Assembly: GCF_003967555.1 (NCBI RefSeq)
Contig: NZ_BIFS01000001.1
Span: forward strand, 310,001 to 374,000
Reading direction: 5' to 3'
From: Dictyobacter kobayashii
GTDB lineage: Bacteria; Chloroflexota; Ktedonobacteria; Ktedonobacterales; Ktedonobacteraceae
DNA: 64,000 bases
Below, piece after piece: positions 36,724 through 46,309 of the stretch; positions within the stretch are counted from its first letter, which is position 1; the number at the start of each line of letters is the position of its first letter. A model generated the notes under the pieces. It made no database searches. It was not told the origin of the DNA and saw nothing but the letters and a program-made list of their open reading frames with translations. Position numbers and translations under genes: made by a program.

Positions 36724-38850
36724 ATGGTGAACGACAAATTATTAGGTAGCCAGCTTGGCAGTTATGTACTCGTGGAGATATTGGGCCACGGAGCATTTGG
36801 CAGCGTCTACCTGGGTAAGCACTTTTTGCTGGAACATAAACCGCCTGTGGCCGTGAAGGTGCTAAATACTACCCTGAACACACAGGAAGAAATTGACCGC
36901 TTTTTCCAGGAGGCGGTCATCCTTGATAAATTGACTCATCCCAATATTCTTCCCGTTGTCGATGCCAATCTGTACGAGGGTTATCCCTTCTTTGTGGCCG
37001 AATATGCTCCTGGTGGCTCTTTACGAGATCGCTTAGATGCGCTCAATGGATCTCCCATGCCTTTGACGGATGCGATGCATATCCTCAATCAGGTAGGTAT
37101 GGCCTTACAACATGCCCATGACCTGGACATCGTCCACCGAGATTTAAAACCCGCCAACATTTTGTTCAACACCGATGGGGATGCAGTACTGGCCGATTTC
37201 GGGATCGCGATCCATGTGCAGCGAACACGCCGCGTGGATGAGATCGGTACCCCTCCCTATATGTCGCCTGAACAGTTTAAGGGGAAGATCAGTAAGAAAA
37301 GTGATCAGTATGCGCTGGGCTGCGTTGCCTATGAACTCTTAACGGGCCAGCAGCTCTTTATAGCTGATGATCCCTATACAATCGGCTATAAGCATATCTA
37401 TGAACAACCTGTATTGCCTAGCACGCTAAATCCAAGTATCCCACCCGCGATCGAGGAGATTATCCTGAAGGCATTGTCCAAGGAACGCGATGATCGCTTT
37501 GAGAATGTGGCTGATTTTGTGATTGCTTTGCGCGAGGCGCTGGGGCTGCCCATGACGGAGAGTACGCCCTTACCTCCATTGCAATCATCTCTTCCGTTGC
37601 CATCATCAATGGGAAATGAGTATCCATCGACCAATCCTTCTCGGCCAGTGCAACCGGAGCCTCCAGCCAGCCGACTTGGCCAGCCGTTGGATCCACATCG
37701 CACACAGGCTGAGGATGGAGTGATCCGTGGACCACGTCCGTTGCGTTCACCCGCCCAGACGCCGATTGCCAATCGGGCACAGCTACGACCCCAGACCCAG
37801 AACGGTGGACAAAATTCAGCTCGTACTGTGCTGGCCTGGTCGGTGACTACAGGGCTCGATCATACCTATTATTCTGAGCCGGCGGTACTCAATAGTGTCG
37901 TCTATGCCGGCACATATACGACCAATGTTGATAATCCGCATAAAGAGGCCAATCAGTTACGCGCCCTGGATGCTTTGACCGGGCAGCAGTTGTGGGCCGT
38001 TACCACGAATTATGGCATTTATGATGCGCCAGTGGTTGCGAATGGGGTCGTCTATGTCTGCACCGGCAATATTAATCTGCCTGGCGAAATCTATGCGGTA
38101 GATGCGGCATCTGGCGAGGTGCGCTGGTCGTTCCCAACTGACGAGTTTGTCAAGGTGCGACCCACCGTCACGAATGATATCGTTTATGCCTATCCAGATC
38201 ATGCTGTCTATGCTTTAGATACACAGAGCGGACGCGAGATCTGGGCGGTCACGGTCAAAGCGGGTCTGGCCCATCGTCCAGCTCTGGCCAGTGGCCATAT
38301 GTACCTGATTACCGAGCGCGGTATTTGCTATGAACTGGATGCCTTTACCGGTCAAAAGATCGAGACCTACGCCGATCTGGGAGAGATCCTTGCAGCTGAG
38401 ACTACAGTGACTGGGATCAATTGTCTTTGCTTCGCTGAAGGAGAGCTCTATGCACTGGATATGCAGAAGCAGCAGCGGATCTGGACAACACGCCTGGATG
38501 TGCAAATCTCAGGTGATCTCATCCTGAAAAATGGTGTTGCCTACATTGGCTCACATGGTGGCTTTGTTGGTGATTCCGCCAATACGAAGCTGCATGCCAT
38601 TGATACGGCCAGTGGCAAAATACTCTGGATCGCCCATCTCAGACATGAAATCGAATCAGCTCCGGTCATAGCTGATAATAACATCGTTTATGTCAGCACC
38701 TTTGGACGTGAACTCTATGCCATTGATGCCCAGAACGGTCATATCCTCTTTACATCCAAGGTTGGCAAAGGACGCATCAACCGTCCAGCCGCTGAGCAGG
38801 GTATGATCTTTGTCAGTACCGGCGAGATGCACGCCCTGCAGATCCGCTAG
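36724..38850 (+). CDS. Ser/Thr protein kinase fused to a PQQ-type beta-propeller
   Basis: 708 residues. The kinase domain is about 13-275: glycine loop LGHGAFGSVYLG, lysine in PVAVKVL, catalytic HRDLKPANILF, DFG, and YMSPEQF. A Pro/Ser/Gln-rich linker (about 285-365) follows. The C-terminal 340 residues are PQQ/quinoprotein-like propeller repeats (LRALDALTGQQLWAV, IYAVDAASGEVRWSF, VYALDTQSGREIWAV, LYAIDAQNGHILF). There is no membrane segment between the parts, unlike PknB-type kinases, so the propeller is cytoplasmic and probably binds a protein partner. AAGGAAG precedes the ATG. No phosphatase lies nearby. Confidence 0.92.
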   Translation: MVNDKLLGSQLGSYVLVEILGHGAFGSVYLGKHFLLEHKPPVAVKVLNTTLNTQEEIDRFFQEAVILDKLTHPNILPVVDANLYEGYPFFVAEYAPGGSLRDRLDALNGSPMPLTDAMHILNQVGMALQHAHDLDIVHRDLKPANILFNTDGDAVLADFGIAIHVQRTRRVDEIGTPPYMSPEQFKGKISKKSDQYALGCVAYELLTGQQLFIADDPYTIGYKHIYEQPVLPSTLNPSIPPAIEEIILKALSKERDDRFENVADFVIALREALGLPMTESTPLPPLQSSLPLPSSMGNEYPSTNPSRPVQPEPPASRLGQPLDPHRTQAEDGVIRGPRPLRSPAQTPIANRAQLRPQTQNGGQNSARTVLAWSVTTGLDHTYYSEPAVLNSVVYAGTYTTNVDNPHKEANQLRALDALTGQQLWAVTTNYGIYDAPVVANGVVYVCTGNINLPGEIYAVDAASGEVRWSFPTDEFVKVRPTVTNDIVYAYPDHAVYALDTQSGREIWAVTVKAGLAHRPALASGHMYLITERGICYELDAFTGQKIETYADLGEILAAETTVTGINCLCFAEGELYALDMQKQQRIWTTRLDVQISGDLILKNGVAYIGSHGGFVGDSANTKLHAIDTASGKILWIAHLRHEIESAPVIADNNIVYVSTFGRELYAIDAQNGHILFTSKVGKGRINRPAAEQGMIFVSTGEMHALQIR

Positions 38851-38948
38851 CTGGTCCTTCATTTAGCGGCGTGAGGTCAATGTCTGGTACATGCCACTGA
38901 TATATTCCGAAATCTGATCGAGGACGGTGACAACGGGCACAAAGTCTT

Positions 38949-41198
38949 TCAACGCTTGCTTCTTAAGGGGGCGGTTGTGGTTGGGGCTGCGTATGCAGGC
39001 CGCTCGGTGAGTAGCTTTTGCAGCAGCGTCTGGAGCTGCCACAGGCTACGCTCAAAGCGATTGAGCGCCGGTGAAGCAATAAACTGTGGCTTCTCACGCT
39101 GGACATATTGTTCTAGTTGCACCAGTACCTCATCGGTTGAGTGCGCAAATTGTTTCAAATCGGCCAGGCGGTATTGCCCGTCGAGCAAAGGTGTATGCGT
39201 GGCTAAAGCACTGATACAATCGCAGAGCTGCTGGTTGTAGGTGACCAGTATCTCAAATTGTTCTGTATTGCCACGCTGCCCCTTAGGTTCACTCTGCAGG
39301 CGTTGATAGGCTGCAACCACCTCAGTGCTAGCCAGGTGAGCTTTACGACCGGCCTGCTGTACCGTGTGTGGCTCACTATCCTGATCAAAGTAGAAGGCTA
39401 GCACGCTGCGCAAAAATTGCCGGTTGCTGGCAATCGCGCGCGCCAGTTGGACCGGTAGACGCTCACGCTCCCATTGCGGCCAGAGGAAATAACAGGCTAA
39501 CAAGGCAATCGCTCCTCCTAACAAGGTGTTGCCGAAACGCAGAAACGCCAGATCCCAATGTCCCGGTGCCTCCAGGGAACTTAAGAGCAACGAAAAAGGC
39601 GTGATAAAGATTACATACATCTTATAATTGTGCTGATAATAGGCGTATGCACATAGGCTACAGATCACCAGAACAATTAACATGATAAAAGGTATCTGGA
39701 TCAGGCCAACGGCGAGCGCGGCCAGCATGGCACCGATCACGGTGAAGCCCATGCGCTCAAAGGCGCGCTGTATAGTGGCGCTAAATTGAGATTTCAAGCA
39801 GATCATGATGGTCAGGCTGATCCAAAAACCATGGTCGATGTGCAGGAGTTTATAGATGGCAACGCCAAGCGCCATGGTCAGGCCAAAACGCACCGCATGG
39901 CGAAATGAAGCTGAACGCCAGGTAAGGTTATTCCACAGGGTCTGCCATGGCCTGACCCGTTCCTGCCGATAGGCGCTACGAACCGAGGTGACCAGAAAAC
40001 CATCTTGCTGCTCTTCCTTCTGCTGGCTGACGGTATCTATCATAATCATCAGTGTATGGACGAGATCTTTAAAGTTTTGCAGCATATGCAGGATATGATA
40101 GACCGCCTTGTATTCAGTAACATCTGGCAAGCGCTGGAAAGTGACTTTATGCAGCCGCCCGGCGGTACTTCCGCTATGCTGGCGGGGCATCGCCTGATAT
40201 TCCTGGGCATGCCGCTGCAGCAACTGCTCACGCTCCGTCAGGCGTTCTATGACCTGGTTGAGCAGGGTCGTGTCAATTGTCTTCTTGTCCTGTTGTGTAG
40301 CATCAGCAATCTGATTGAGGACGGTCGATACTTGCTGCAACGCTTGCTGCAACAGGTCACGTGTACCCGCAGATAAGCCAGCTTGCACAGCATGTTCTAC
40401 CGCTTTAGATAATGAAAGGGCTGTATGGAAGAAGCGATCAGCATGCAGCGTCAACAAGAATAGTCGCTGCACTTCGAGCGAGATGTCATCGTCACCGGCG
40501 TGTCCGGTGACTACCATGCTATGCGCGCGATTATGCTGGGCCCAGACCTGTCCACGGGAGGCCTTATAGCGCGCATTTTCATCAGGGGGGCTCACGATAT
40601 TGCGCGTGAAAATAGCCAGGCTTTGATAGTAACCTGAGACAGCCTGTTTCTCTGGCTGGGCCGGTCGCAATGGCCAGAGCCAGAGCGCGACTGCCATGGA
40701 CCAGAGTCCTCCAATGACCAGGGCCAGGGCATGCAAGATAGCGGTATGCCAGTCTGGTGTCGGTTCACTCAATGTGAGGGAGAAGACACCGATAACCATA
40801 AAACCAACACGTGCGCCGATGGGTCCATAAATACTCATCAGTGAACCACCACAACACCAGAGGAAGGCGATCGGGATCGCCAGCCAGGCGTATTGGCCGG
40901 CTAAAGCCGCCAGCAGACTACCAATCGCAAACCAGAGGACCGCCATCCCCATTGCGCTGGCCCGCGTGCGATAAGTACCACCCATACCAGCCAGACCCGA
41001 ATAGAGGCCACCCAGCATGACCATGGCTGCCAGAGAGCTTTCCCCGATAAGTGGGCCTACAATTAACGGTATAGCCACAACAAGGGCCATGCGCAACCCA
41101 TAGAGGAGATCCGAGCGCGGCATTATAAAAAATGAGCGCATAGCCATTAGCCCGGCCTGCAACCTGGGCTGGAGGCCCGACATCTTTTCAGTATTCAT
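38949..41198 (-). CDS. FUSC family (aromatic acid exporter-like) membrane protein
   Basis: 749 residues from the ATG at 41198, with GAGGAG upstream. It has the duplicated layout of FUSC/aromatic-acid-exporter proteins: six membrane segments (about 25-180), a soluble helical part, six further segments (about 430-580) and a long soluble C-terminal helical domain. Homologues export hydroxybenzoates, fusaric acid or related compounds; substrate unknown. It is 15 bases behind the MarR gene and almost certainly under its control, a common arrangement for a drug or phenolic exporter. Confidence 0.86.
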   Translation of the reverse strand: MNTEKMSGLQPRLQAGLMAMRSFFIMPRSDLLYGLRMALVVAIPLIVGPLIGESSLAAMVMLGGLYSGLAGMGGTYRTRASAMGMAVLWFAIGSLLAALAGQYAWLAIPIAFLWCCGGSLMSIYGPIGARVGFMVIGVFSLTLSEPTPDWHTAILHALALVIGGLWSMAVALWLWPLRPAQPEKQAVSGYYQSLAIFTRNIVSPPDENARYKASRGQVWAQHNRAHSMVVTGHAGDDDISLEVQRLFLLTLHADRFFHTALSLSKAVEHAVQAGLSAGTRDLLQQALQQVSTVLNQIADATQQDKKTIDTTLLNQVIERLTEREQLLQRHAQEYQAMPRQHSGSTAGRLHKVTFQRLPDVTEYKAVYHILHMLQNFKDLVHTLMIMIDTVSQQKEEQQDGFLVTSVRSAYRQERVRPWQTLWNNLTWRSASFRHAVRFGLTMALGVAIYKLLHIDHGFWISLTIMICLKSQFSATIQRAFERMGFTVIGAMLAALAVGLIQIPFIMLIVLVICSLCAYAYYQHNYKMYVIFITPFSLLLSSLEAPGHWDLAFLRFGNTLLGGAIALLACYFLWPQWERERLPVQLARAIASNRQFLRSVLAFYFDQDSEPHTVQQAGRKAHLASTEVVAAYQRLQSEPKGQRGNTEQFEILVTYNQQLCDCISALATHTPLLDGQYRLADLKQFAHSTDEVLVQLEQYVQREKPQFIASPALNRFERSLWQLQTLLQKLLTERPAYAAPTTTAPLRSKR

Positions 41199-41213
41199 CA
41201 ACAACCATCTCCT

Positions 41214-41681
41214 CTACTTTGTATGCATCAATTGTTCGAGCGCGGGCAGAGCGGCCACCAGAGACGCTCGCTCTTCCGGACTAAGCTGGTTGAGCCGCTG
41301 TTCCAACGCATACAATCGTTCACGATCGTAGAGCTCAACCGCCTGCCTTCCCCGCTCGGTCGGCGTAATCCAGACCGTGCGCCAATCTTCAGCATCACGA
41401 TCACGGGCAACGTATCCCAGTGCCAATAAACGCTTGACCATCGCCGTCATAGTGGGAGCTGTAACGCGCAAAAGATCAGCCAGCCCCTGCATAGTGCAAC
41501 GATCATGCTGCACCAGGATACGCAGGAAGGAGAGTTGATTGGTGGTGACACGGAATTCTGAGAGGTCCCGCGACTCCGGGCTATCTAGCGAGGAGGCGTT
41601 TCTCAATACATCGGTATAAAGGTCGCGTAGGACTGCTGGCAGTATATCCAGAATAGCATGGGCCAGCCTCTGACTGTCCAT
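41214..41681 (-). CDS. MarR family transcriptional regulator
   Basis: 155 residues from the ATG at 41681 (AAGGTG upstream). Winged helix-turn-helix: TTNQLSFLRILVQHDRCTMQ, DLLRVTAPTMTAMVKRLLAL (recognition helix), and the wing VARDRDAEDWRTVWITPTERG. MarR regulators usually repress an adjacent exporter and are released by phenolic ligands. It heads the operon with the FUSC exporter. A perfect palindrome in its promoter region is the likely operator. Confidence 0.92.
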   Translation of the reverse strand: MDSQRLAHAILDILPAVLRDLYTDVLRNASSLDSPESRDLSEFRVTTNQLSFLRILVQHDRCTMQGLADLLRVTAPTMTAMVKRLLALGYVARDRDAEDWRTVWITPTERGRQAVELYDRERLYALEQRLNQLSPEERASLVAALPALEQLMHTK

Positions 41682-42035
41682 AGCATTGTCTTCACCTTGA
41701 GAATGTGACACGAGGGCTCAAAATACTTCGATTAATAATTACTTAGATAATCTAACTATATCACAGATTTAGTAAAGAAAACAAACATAGACATGGGTGT
41801 TTCACTATGACAAATGTCATAGCGCAATTCATGATGATATTCACTAGAGTCGAACAGAATTTTCGCGTATACTAGCAACATGAAATGATGCAAGGCCACA
41901 AACGCATACATAAATTATTTCTAGAGAGAAAAACACACAATGATTGATAGCACACCAATGCAGCTTAAAAGGGATCTGATGTGCGTTGGCATGACCCAAC
42001 CGCAATCGACCAATAACGGGAAGAGGTAGACAGCC
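41682..42035. other. Divergent promoter region
   Basis: About 350 bases between the divergent marR-FUSC and two-component genes, AT-rich, containing the MarR palindrome. A GAAGAGG ribosome site precedes the kinase start. Confidence 0.5.
41743..41755. promoter_or_regulatory. Probable MarR operator
   Basis: TTAGATAATCTAA, a 13-base perfect palindrome 60 bases upstream of the marR start, over the likely -10 region of marR-FUSC. Size and symmetry are typical of MarR sites. Confidence 0.6.
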
Positions 42036-43289
42036 ATGAGCGATAGCCAGCCTGAGACCGTGCAGCCAACCCGGCATCTATCCCCTTATCTTTTATGGCC
42101 AATCTGGTTTATCTGGATCTTCTTTTTTACACCTGGACTGCTGGCGCTCTATCAAATGCAATTGAGCTGGCCACTGCTCAGTATCATCATCACGGGAGTC
42201 ATCCTCTTCATTGGCGTGTATCTCTGGGGTACCTGGCGCAATGTCCAGCGCATGGTTGGTCAGATCCCACAGGCCACAGCTGGTCAGCTCGAAAACTGGT
42301 TACCGATCGCTATAATGAGCGGACTCAGCCTGCTGCTTCCACTGTTAGTGCAGCGTGATCTTGCTGATTGGTTCGATTTTTTCATTCTGACCAGCGCTTA
42401 TACGGGTAGTGCCTTCAAACCTGTATGTGCTCTGCAAATCATTATTGGCTTGCTAATATTAAATGCGCTGCTCGGCCTGCTTCTGCATTTCCCATTGCTA
42501 GATATTGGAAAATCCCTGGTCTTTGTGCTGGTGGTTGGTATTGTGGTTATCGGCCTGGTACAAGCCATTGTGATTAGCCGCGAGCTGCGAGCCGCCCGTG
42601 AAGAGATTGCTCGCCTGGCTGTGATGAATGAGCGACTGCGCATTGCCCGCGACCTGCATGATCTGCTGGGACACAATCTCTCCTTGATCACACTTAAAAG
42701 TGAGCTGGCTGGCCGCCTATTGGCGGTGGCACCTACCCGAGCAGCTAAAGAGATTCAAGACATCGAGCAGGTTGCGCGTACTACTTTACAGGAGGTGCGT
42801 GAAGCCGTTTCCACTTATCGTCAACCGACCCTGGCCAGTGAGTTGGAGGGGGCACAGGAGATATTGGCCGCCGCTGGCATCAGTTACCGCTATCACAGCG
42901 ATCAAGCGAGTCTGGAGAGATTGCCCACTACCAGTGAGGCGGTACTGGCCTGGGCCATACGCGAGGGTATTACGAACGTAATTCGTCATGGGCGAGCTCA
43001 GAGTTGTAGCCTCCAGCTTATACGCGAAAAAAATGTTATGCGGCTCGAAATCCTCAACGATTGCGGCCAGGCCACGCCTGCGGCCAGCTCAAGTTATAGT
43101 TCAGGCAACGGCTTACGCGGCCTGGCCGAACGGGTAGACACGCTGGGAGGTACCTTCGCCGCTGGTCGCGACCATAACGGGAATTTCCTTCTCTCGATTA
43201 CGGTTCCTTTAACACAAAAGAAATCAGGGGCCACCACAGTCGTGGCCCATCACTCACCTGAGAATGACAGGCAGATAGGAGCAGGATAA
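42036..43289 (+). CDS. Sensor histidine kinase, NarL/DesK type
   Basis: 417 residues. About five to six membrane segments in the first 185 residues with no large extracellular domain, which suggests membrane-state sensing. The HisKA_3 dimerisation helix has the phosphorylated histidine in RIARDLHDLLGHNLS. The ATPase domain has REGITNVIRH (N box) and NGLRGLAERVDTLGG (G box). GAAGAGG precedes the ATG. It is one base upstream of the response regulator gene. This is the layout of DesK/DesR-like pairs next to transporters, but no ABC target is adjacent. Confidence 0.92.
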   Translation: MSDSQPETVQPTRHLSPYLLWPIWFIWIFFFTPGLLALYQMQLSWPLLSIIITGVILFIGVYLWGTWRNVQRMVGQIPQATAGQLENWLPIAIMSGLSLLLPLLVQRDLADWFDFFILTSAYTGSAFKPVCALQIIIGLLILNALLGLLLHFPLLDIGKSLVFVLVVGIVVIGLVQAIVISRELRAAREEIARLAVMNERLRIARDLHDLLGHNLSLITLKSELAGRLLAVAPTRAAKEIQDIEQVARTTLQEVREAVSTYRQPTLASELEGAQEILAAAGISYRYHSDQASLERLPTTSEAVLAWAIREGITNVIRHGRAQSCSLQLIREKNVMRLEILNDCGQATPAASSSYSSGNGLRGLAERVDTLGGTFAAGRDHNGNFLLSITVPLTQKKSGATTVVAHHSPENDRQIGAG

Positions 43290-43290
43290 G

Positions 43291-43896
43291 ATGATTCGTG
43301 TTCTCCTGGCAGAAGATCAAGCCATGGTCCGGGGTGCTCTGGCGGCACTGTTAACGTTGGAGGGGGATATTGAGATTGTGGCGGAAGTTGGGCGTGGAGA
43401 TGAAGTAGTCGGGGCGGCGCAAACCTCGCAGCCAGATGTTGCCTTATTGGATATTGAGATGCCTGGTTGTGATGGCATCACGGCCGCTGCGGCGCTCCAT
43501 ACTAAACTACCCACCTGCCGTATCTTAATCTTGACCACCTTTGGTCGTCCGGGCTACTTACGCCAGGCCATGCAGAGTGGTGTCGTAGGCTTCCTACTCA
43601 AGGATGCCCCTTCAGCCCAGCTTGCTACTGCTATCCGCCGCGCGATGGCTGGAGAACGGGTCGTTGATCCCACCCTGGCTATGGCTGCCCTGAGTGAGGG
43701 CAATAATCCACTTACCAATCGCGAGCGCGATGTACTTGCCGCTTCCACAGAGGGAGCCAGCATCGCTGAAATCGCTACGCAACTCTTTCTCTCTGAGGGA
43801 ACCGTCCGCAACTATCTCTCGGTAGCCATCCAAAAAACCGGTGCGCGCAACCGTATCGAGGCTGCACGCACCGCTGAACAAAAAGGTTGGCTCTAA
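43291..43896 (+). CDS. Response regulator, NarL/FixJ family
   Basis: 201 residues. Receiver domain with the acidic pair AEDQAM, phosphoacceptor aspartate in ALLDIEMPG, the conserved TTFGRPGYL switch and the lysine of FLLKDAP. The C-terminal LuxR-type helix-turn-helix is LTNRERDVLAAS to LSEGTVRNYLSVAIQKTGA. Partner of the kinase immediately upstream, from which it is separated by one base (translational coupling likely). Target genes unknown. Confidence 0.93.
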   Translation: MIRVLLAEDQAMVRGALAALLTLEGDIEIVAEVGRGDEVVGAAQTSQPDVALLDIEMPGCDGITAAAALHTKLPTCRILILTTFGRPGYLRQAMQSGVVGFLLKDAPSAQLATAIRRAMAGERVVDPTLAMAALSEGNNPLTNRERDVLAASTEGASIAEIATQLFLSEGTVRNYLSVAIQKTGARNRIEAARTAEQKGWL

Positions 43897-43905
43897 ACTT
43901 GAAGC

Positions 43906-44271
43906 TCAGGCACAACCATGCTGGACCAGGGTCTGATCGATGAGTTGCTTCAGCCGCTGCGGCTGAGGTCCCACATAGCGCGCGATCTCGCGACCATGGT
44001 GGAATACAATCAGGGTTGGTAACCCCTGCACGTGATAAGTCGCTGGGATCTGGGGATGCTCGTCACTGTCCAGTTTGGCGAAACGTAACTTTCCCTGGTA
44101 TTGCTGGCTGAGTTGCTGATAAACGGGGGCCAGGTTACGGCAAGGAGGACACCAGGTTGCCCAGAAGTCTACGATCACGGGCAATGGAGACTTGAGCACC
44201 TTCTCTGCAAAATCCTGTTCACCAACCTCAAACAAATTCGCTTGCGTGCCTGTACCAGCGTTGGTCTGCAT
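43906..44271 (-). CDS. trxA: Thioredoxin
   Basis: 121 residues from the ATG at 44271 (AAAGGAT upstream; an ATG three codons earlier is less well placed). Active site FWATWCPPC, the cis-proline region VQGLPTLIVF, and RFAKLDSDEHPQIPATY are typical. WCPPC instead of WCGPC should make it somewhat more oxidising than classical thioredoxin. Divergent from a MerR/SoxR-like regulator; its promoter carries a MerR-type operator in a 19-base spacer, so activation by that regulator under redox stress is a good inference. Its stop is 10 bases from the convergent response regulator. Confidence 0.93.
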   Translation of the reverse strand: MQTNAGTGTQANLFEVGEQDFAEKVLKSPLPVIVDFWATWCPPCRNLAPVYQQLSQQYQGKLRFAKLDSDEHPQIPATYHVQGLPTLIVFHHGREIARYVGPQPQRLKQLIDQTLVQHGCA

Positions 44272-44345
44272 AGCTTTCATCCTTTCGCTACTGTTAGCTA
44301 TTCATATACTTGCGGCTTTCCGCTTCAAAAGTCTACAATAGCAGG

Positions 44346-44376
44346 AGTGTACATCTTCAAGTTGACTTGAAGTCAA
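44346..44376 (-). promoter_or_regulatory. MerR/SoxR-type operator within the trxA promoter
   Basis: Minus strand TTGACT (44371-44376), a 19-base spacer, TACACT (44346-44351). The spacer holds CTTCAAGTTGACTTGAAG (44355-44372), a perfect 8-bp dyad with a 2-base centre that differs from the enterobacterial soxS box (CCTCAAGTTAACTTGAGG) at only three positions. A lengthened 19-base spacer with a central dyad is the hallmark of MerR-family activation. Confidence 0.8.
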
Positions 44377-44402
44377 GCCAAAAAAAGGGATATTTTTTCA
44401 GC

Positions 44403-44867
44403 ATGGAAGAACTGACAATCAGCGAGGTAGCTAAACAGGCCGGCCTACGTCCATCGGCGATCCGCTATTATGAGAGCATCAATCTATTGCCGGCCCCGCG
44501 CAGGATCAGCGGGCAGCGGCGCTACGATCCAACCATACTTGATCGCCTGGCTTTTATTCAGGTTGCGCAAAAACTGGGATTTTCGCTTACCGAGATCCAG
44601 TTTCTGTTTGATAATCGCGAAGAAGAGACGCAGCTGGCAGATTATTGGCAAACGCTGGCACGCCAGAAGCTGACTGAGGTCGATACATTGATACAGCAGG
44701 CGCTAGGCGTCAAACAAATGCTGGTCCAGGGATTGCGCTGCAACTGCCCCAACCTGTCTGATTGCATCGATTGTGTGCTCACGAATTGTCATGGGGCCAA
44801 TCAACAGGCAGGACAGTTGCGCTTGAACGTGCTCAATCCAAACGGTCGCGCTGCGCAGGATGGTTAG
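44403..44867 (+). CDS. MerR family redox-type regulator (SoxR-like)
   Basis: 154 residues from ATG 44403. MerR helix-turn-helix: LTISEVAKQAGLRPSAIRYYES and the wing RISGQRRYDPTILDRL. After the dimerisation helix lies a cysteine cluster RCNCPNLSDCIDC plus a further TNC. SoxR holds its 2Fe-2S cluster with CX2CXCX5C; here the spacing is CXCX5CX2C, so a cluster or metal site is plausible but the geometry is not identical. The divergent trxA promoter has a SoxR-like box. It may also autoregulate. Confidence 0.88.
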   Translation: MEELTISEVAKQAGLRPSAIRYYESINLLPAPRRISGQRRYDPTILDRLAFIQVAQKLGFSLTEIQFLFDNREEETQLADYWQTLARQKLTEVDTLIQQALGVKQMLVQGLRCNCPNLSDCIDCVLTNCHGANQQAGQLRLNVLNPNGRAAQDG

Positions 44868-44871
44868 AACA

Positions 44872-46188
44872 TCATCCTGCCTGGCTGGTAGACTTCATCT
44901 TAAATAGATTGGGGACCAGGGCCACGATAATCAAGGTAGCCACCATACAGGCAACGCCCCCACTGATCACGGAGAACTGCGTTGTCGTTACGCCAGCTAC
45001 CAGGCCAGACTCAAATTGTCCCAGCATCGGACCACCTACTACAAACATTGCCGTTACCGCTCCCATGCGACCACGAAACTCATCGGGAGTTGTCAGTTGC
45101 ACGAGCAGATGGCGTAAGACCATGCTTACCATGTCCGCAGCACCAGCCCCGGCCAGTAATAAGGCGGAGAGCCATAAGGGTCCAGGAGCCAGTCCAAATA
45201 GAATGATGCAGATTCCCCAACCCATAATCGCCAGTACTACACCCATTCCCTGGCGAGCTATGCGACTGATCTTACCAGTCAACGGCGTTAAGGCCACCGC
45301 CCCCAGCGAAATCGAGCCGAGCAAGATGCCCAGTCCCTGTGGCCCAACATGCAAAATATCGCTGGCATAGACTGGCAGGAGAGCCTTTGGTGAACCAAAG
45401 AGGGTGGCAAAGAAATCCAGGAAAAGCACCGCCAACAGGATAGGATGGCTGCGCAAAAATTGGATGCCGTCGCGCATACCACCCCAGCCCGCCTGTGCAC
45501 GCTTTTCCAAAGGAATGCGTGGCACAACCATCAATAGTAAAGAGCCAATCACAATACAATAGGAAACAACATCCAACCAGTACGTGTTGACTACACCAAT
45601 CTGGGCAATAGCCAGTCCACCCAGTGTGGAACCACCAATCATCGTCACCTGCATCATGACGGTATTGAGCGAGACAGCATTGGCCATCTGCTCCGGAGGT
45701 ACCAGAGAAGGAATCATCGATTGACGCGATGGGAACTCAAAGGCCGAGACGGTAGCTGAGATCAACACCACACCACAAAAAATAGCGATATTAATGACTT
45801 TAAAGGCGGTGGAGAGCGCTAAAATAACTGAGGTCATCGCCAGGATAACCTCGACGATCAACAATAATTTACGGCGATCAAATGTGTCTGCCAGTACACC
45901 ACCAACCAGCGAAAAGATCAGGCGTGGGATAGCCTGTAACAATCCGATGACACCCAGCATGACAGCGGAATGGGTGAGTTGATATACCTGCCAGGCAACC
46001 GCTACTACCTGCATCTGGGTGCCAGTGGAAGAGATCAATTCACCCCAAAAAAAGAGAGCGAAATTGCGATTACGCAATACGCTCCACTGGCCGGGCACTT
46101 TGTTGACTGCGACATCATCAGCTGAAACAGAGACATCATCAGAGGCGGCAGCTTGAAATGATAAGTCTTTGCGCGATTTAGATTTCAT
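44872..46188 (-). CDS. MFS transporter (enterobactin exporter/MFS_3 type)
   Basis: 438 residues from the ATG at 46188. About twelve membrane segments after a 40-residue hydrophilic start. The pattern LRNRNFALFFWGELISSTGT, GGVLADTFDRRKLLL and FEFPSRQSMIPSLVPPEQMA is typical of the MFS_3 group with EntS-like and macrolide-type exporters. Substrate not predictable. It is convergent with the MerR gene, four bases apart, with no visible terminator between them. Confidence 0.88.
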   Translation of the reverse strand: MKSKSRKDLSFQAAASDDVSVSADDVAVNKVPGQWSVLRNRNFALFFWGELISSTGTQMQVVAVAWQVYQLTHSAVMLGVIGLLQAIPRLIFSLVGGVLADTFDRRKLLLIVEVILAMTSVILALSTAFKVINIAIFCGVVLISATVSAFEFPSRQSMIPSLVPPEQMANAVSLNTVMMQVTMIGGSTLGGLAIAQIGVVNTYWLDVVSYCIVIGSLLLMVVPRIPLEKRAQAGWGGMRDGIQFLRSHPILLAVLFLDFFATLFGSPKALLPVYASDILHVGPQGLGILLGSISLGAVALTPLTGKISRIARQGMGVVLAIMGWGICIILFGLAPGPLWLSALLLAGAGAADMVSMVLRHLLVQLTTPDEFRGRMGAVTAMFVVGGPMLGQFESGLVAGVTTTQFSVISGGVACMVATLIIVALVPNLFKMKSTSQAG

Positions 46189-46309
46189 AGAAAATTCCAA
46201 CTCTAGCCAGAAAGATAAAACCATAGAAAATACTTTTTCAAGTATACCATGGGTACTCTCAGTTTTGAGTCGCGAAAATCACAACAAGTCTTTATAGAAG
46301 AGGGATAAA

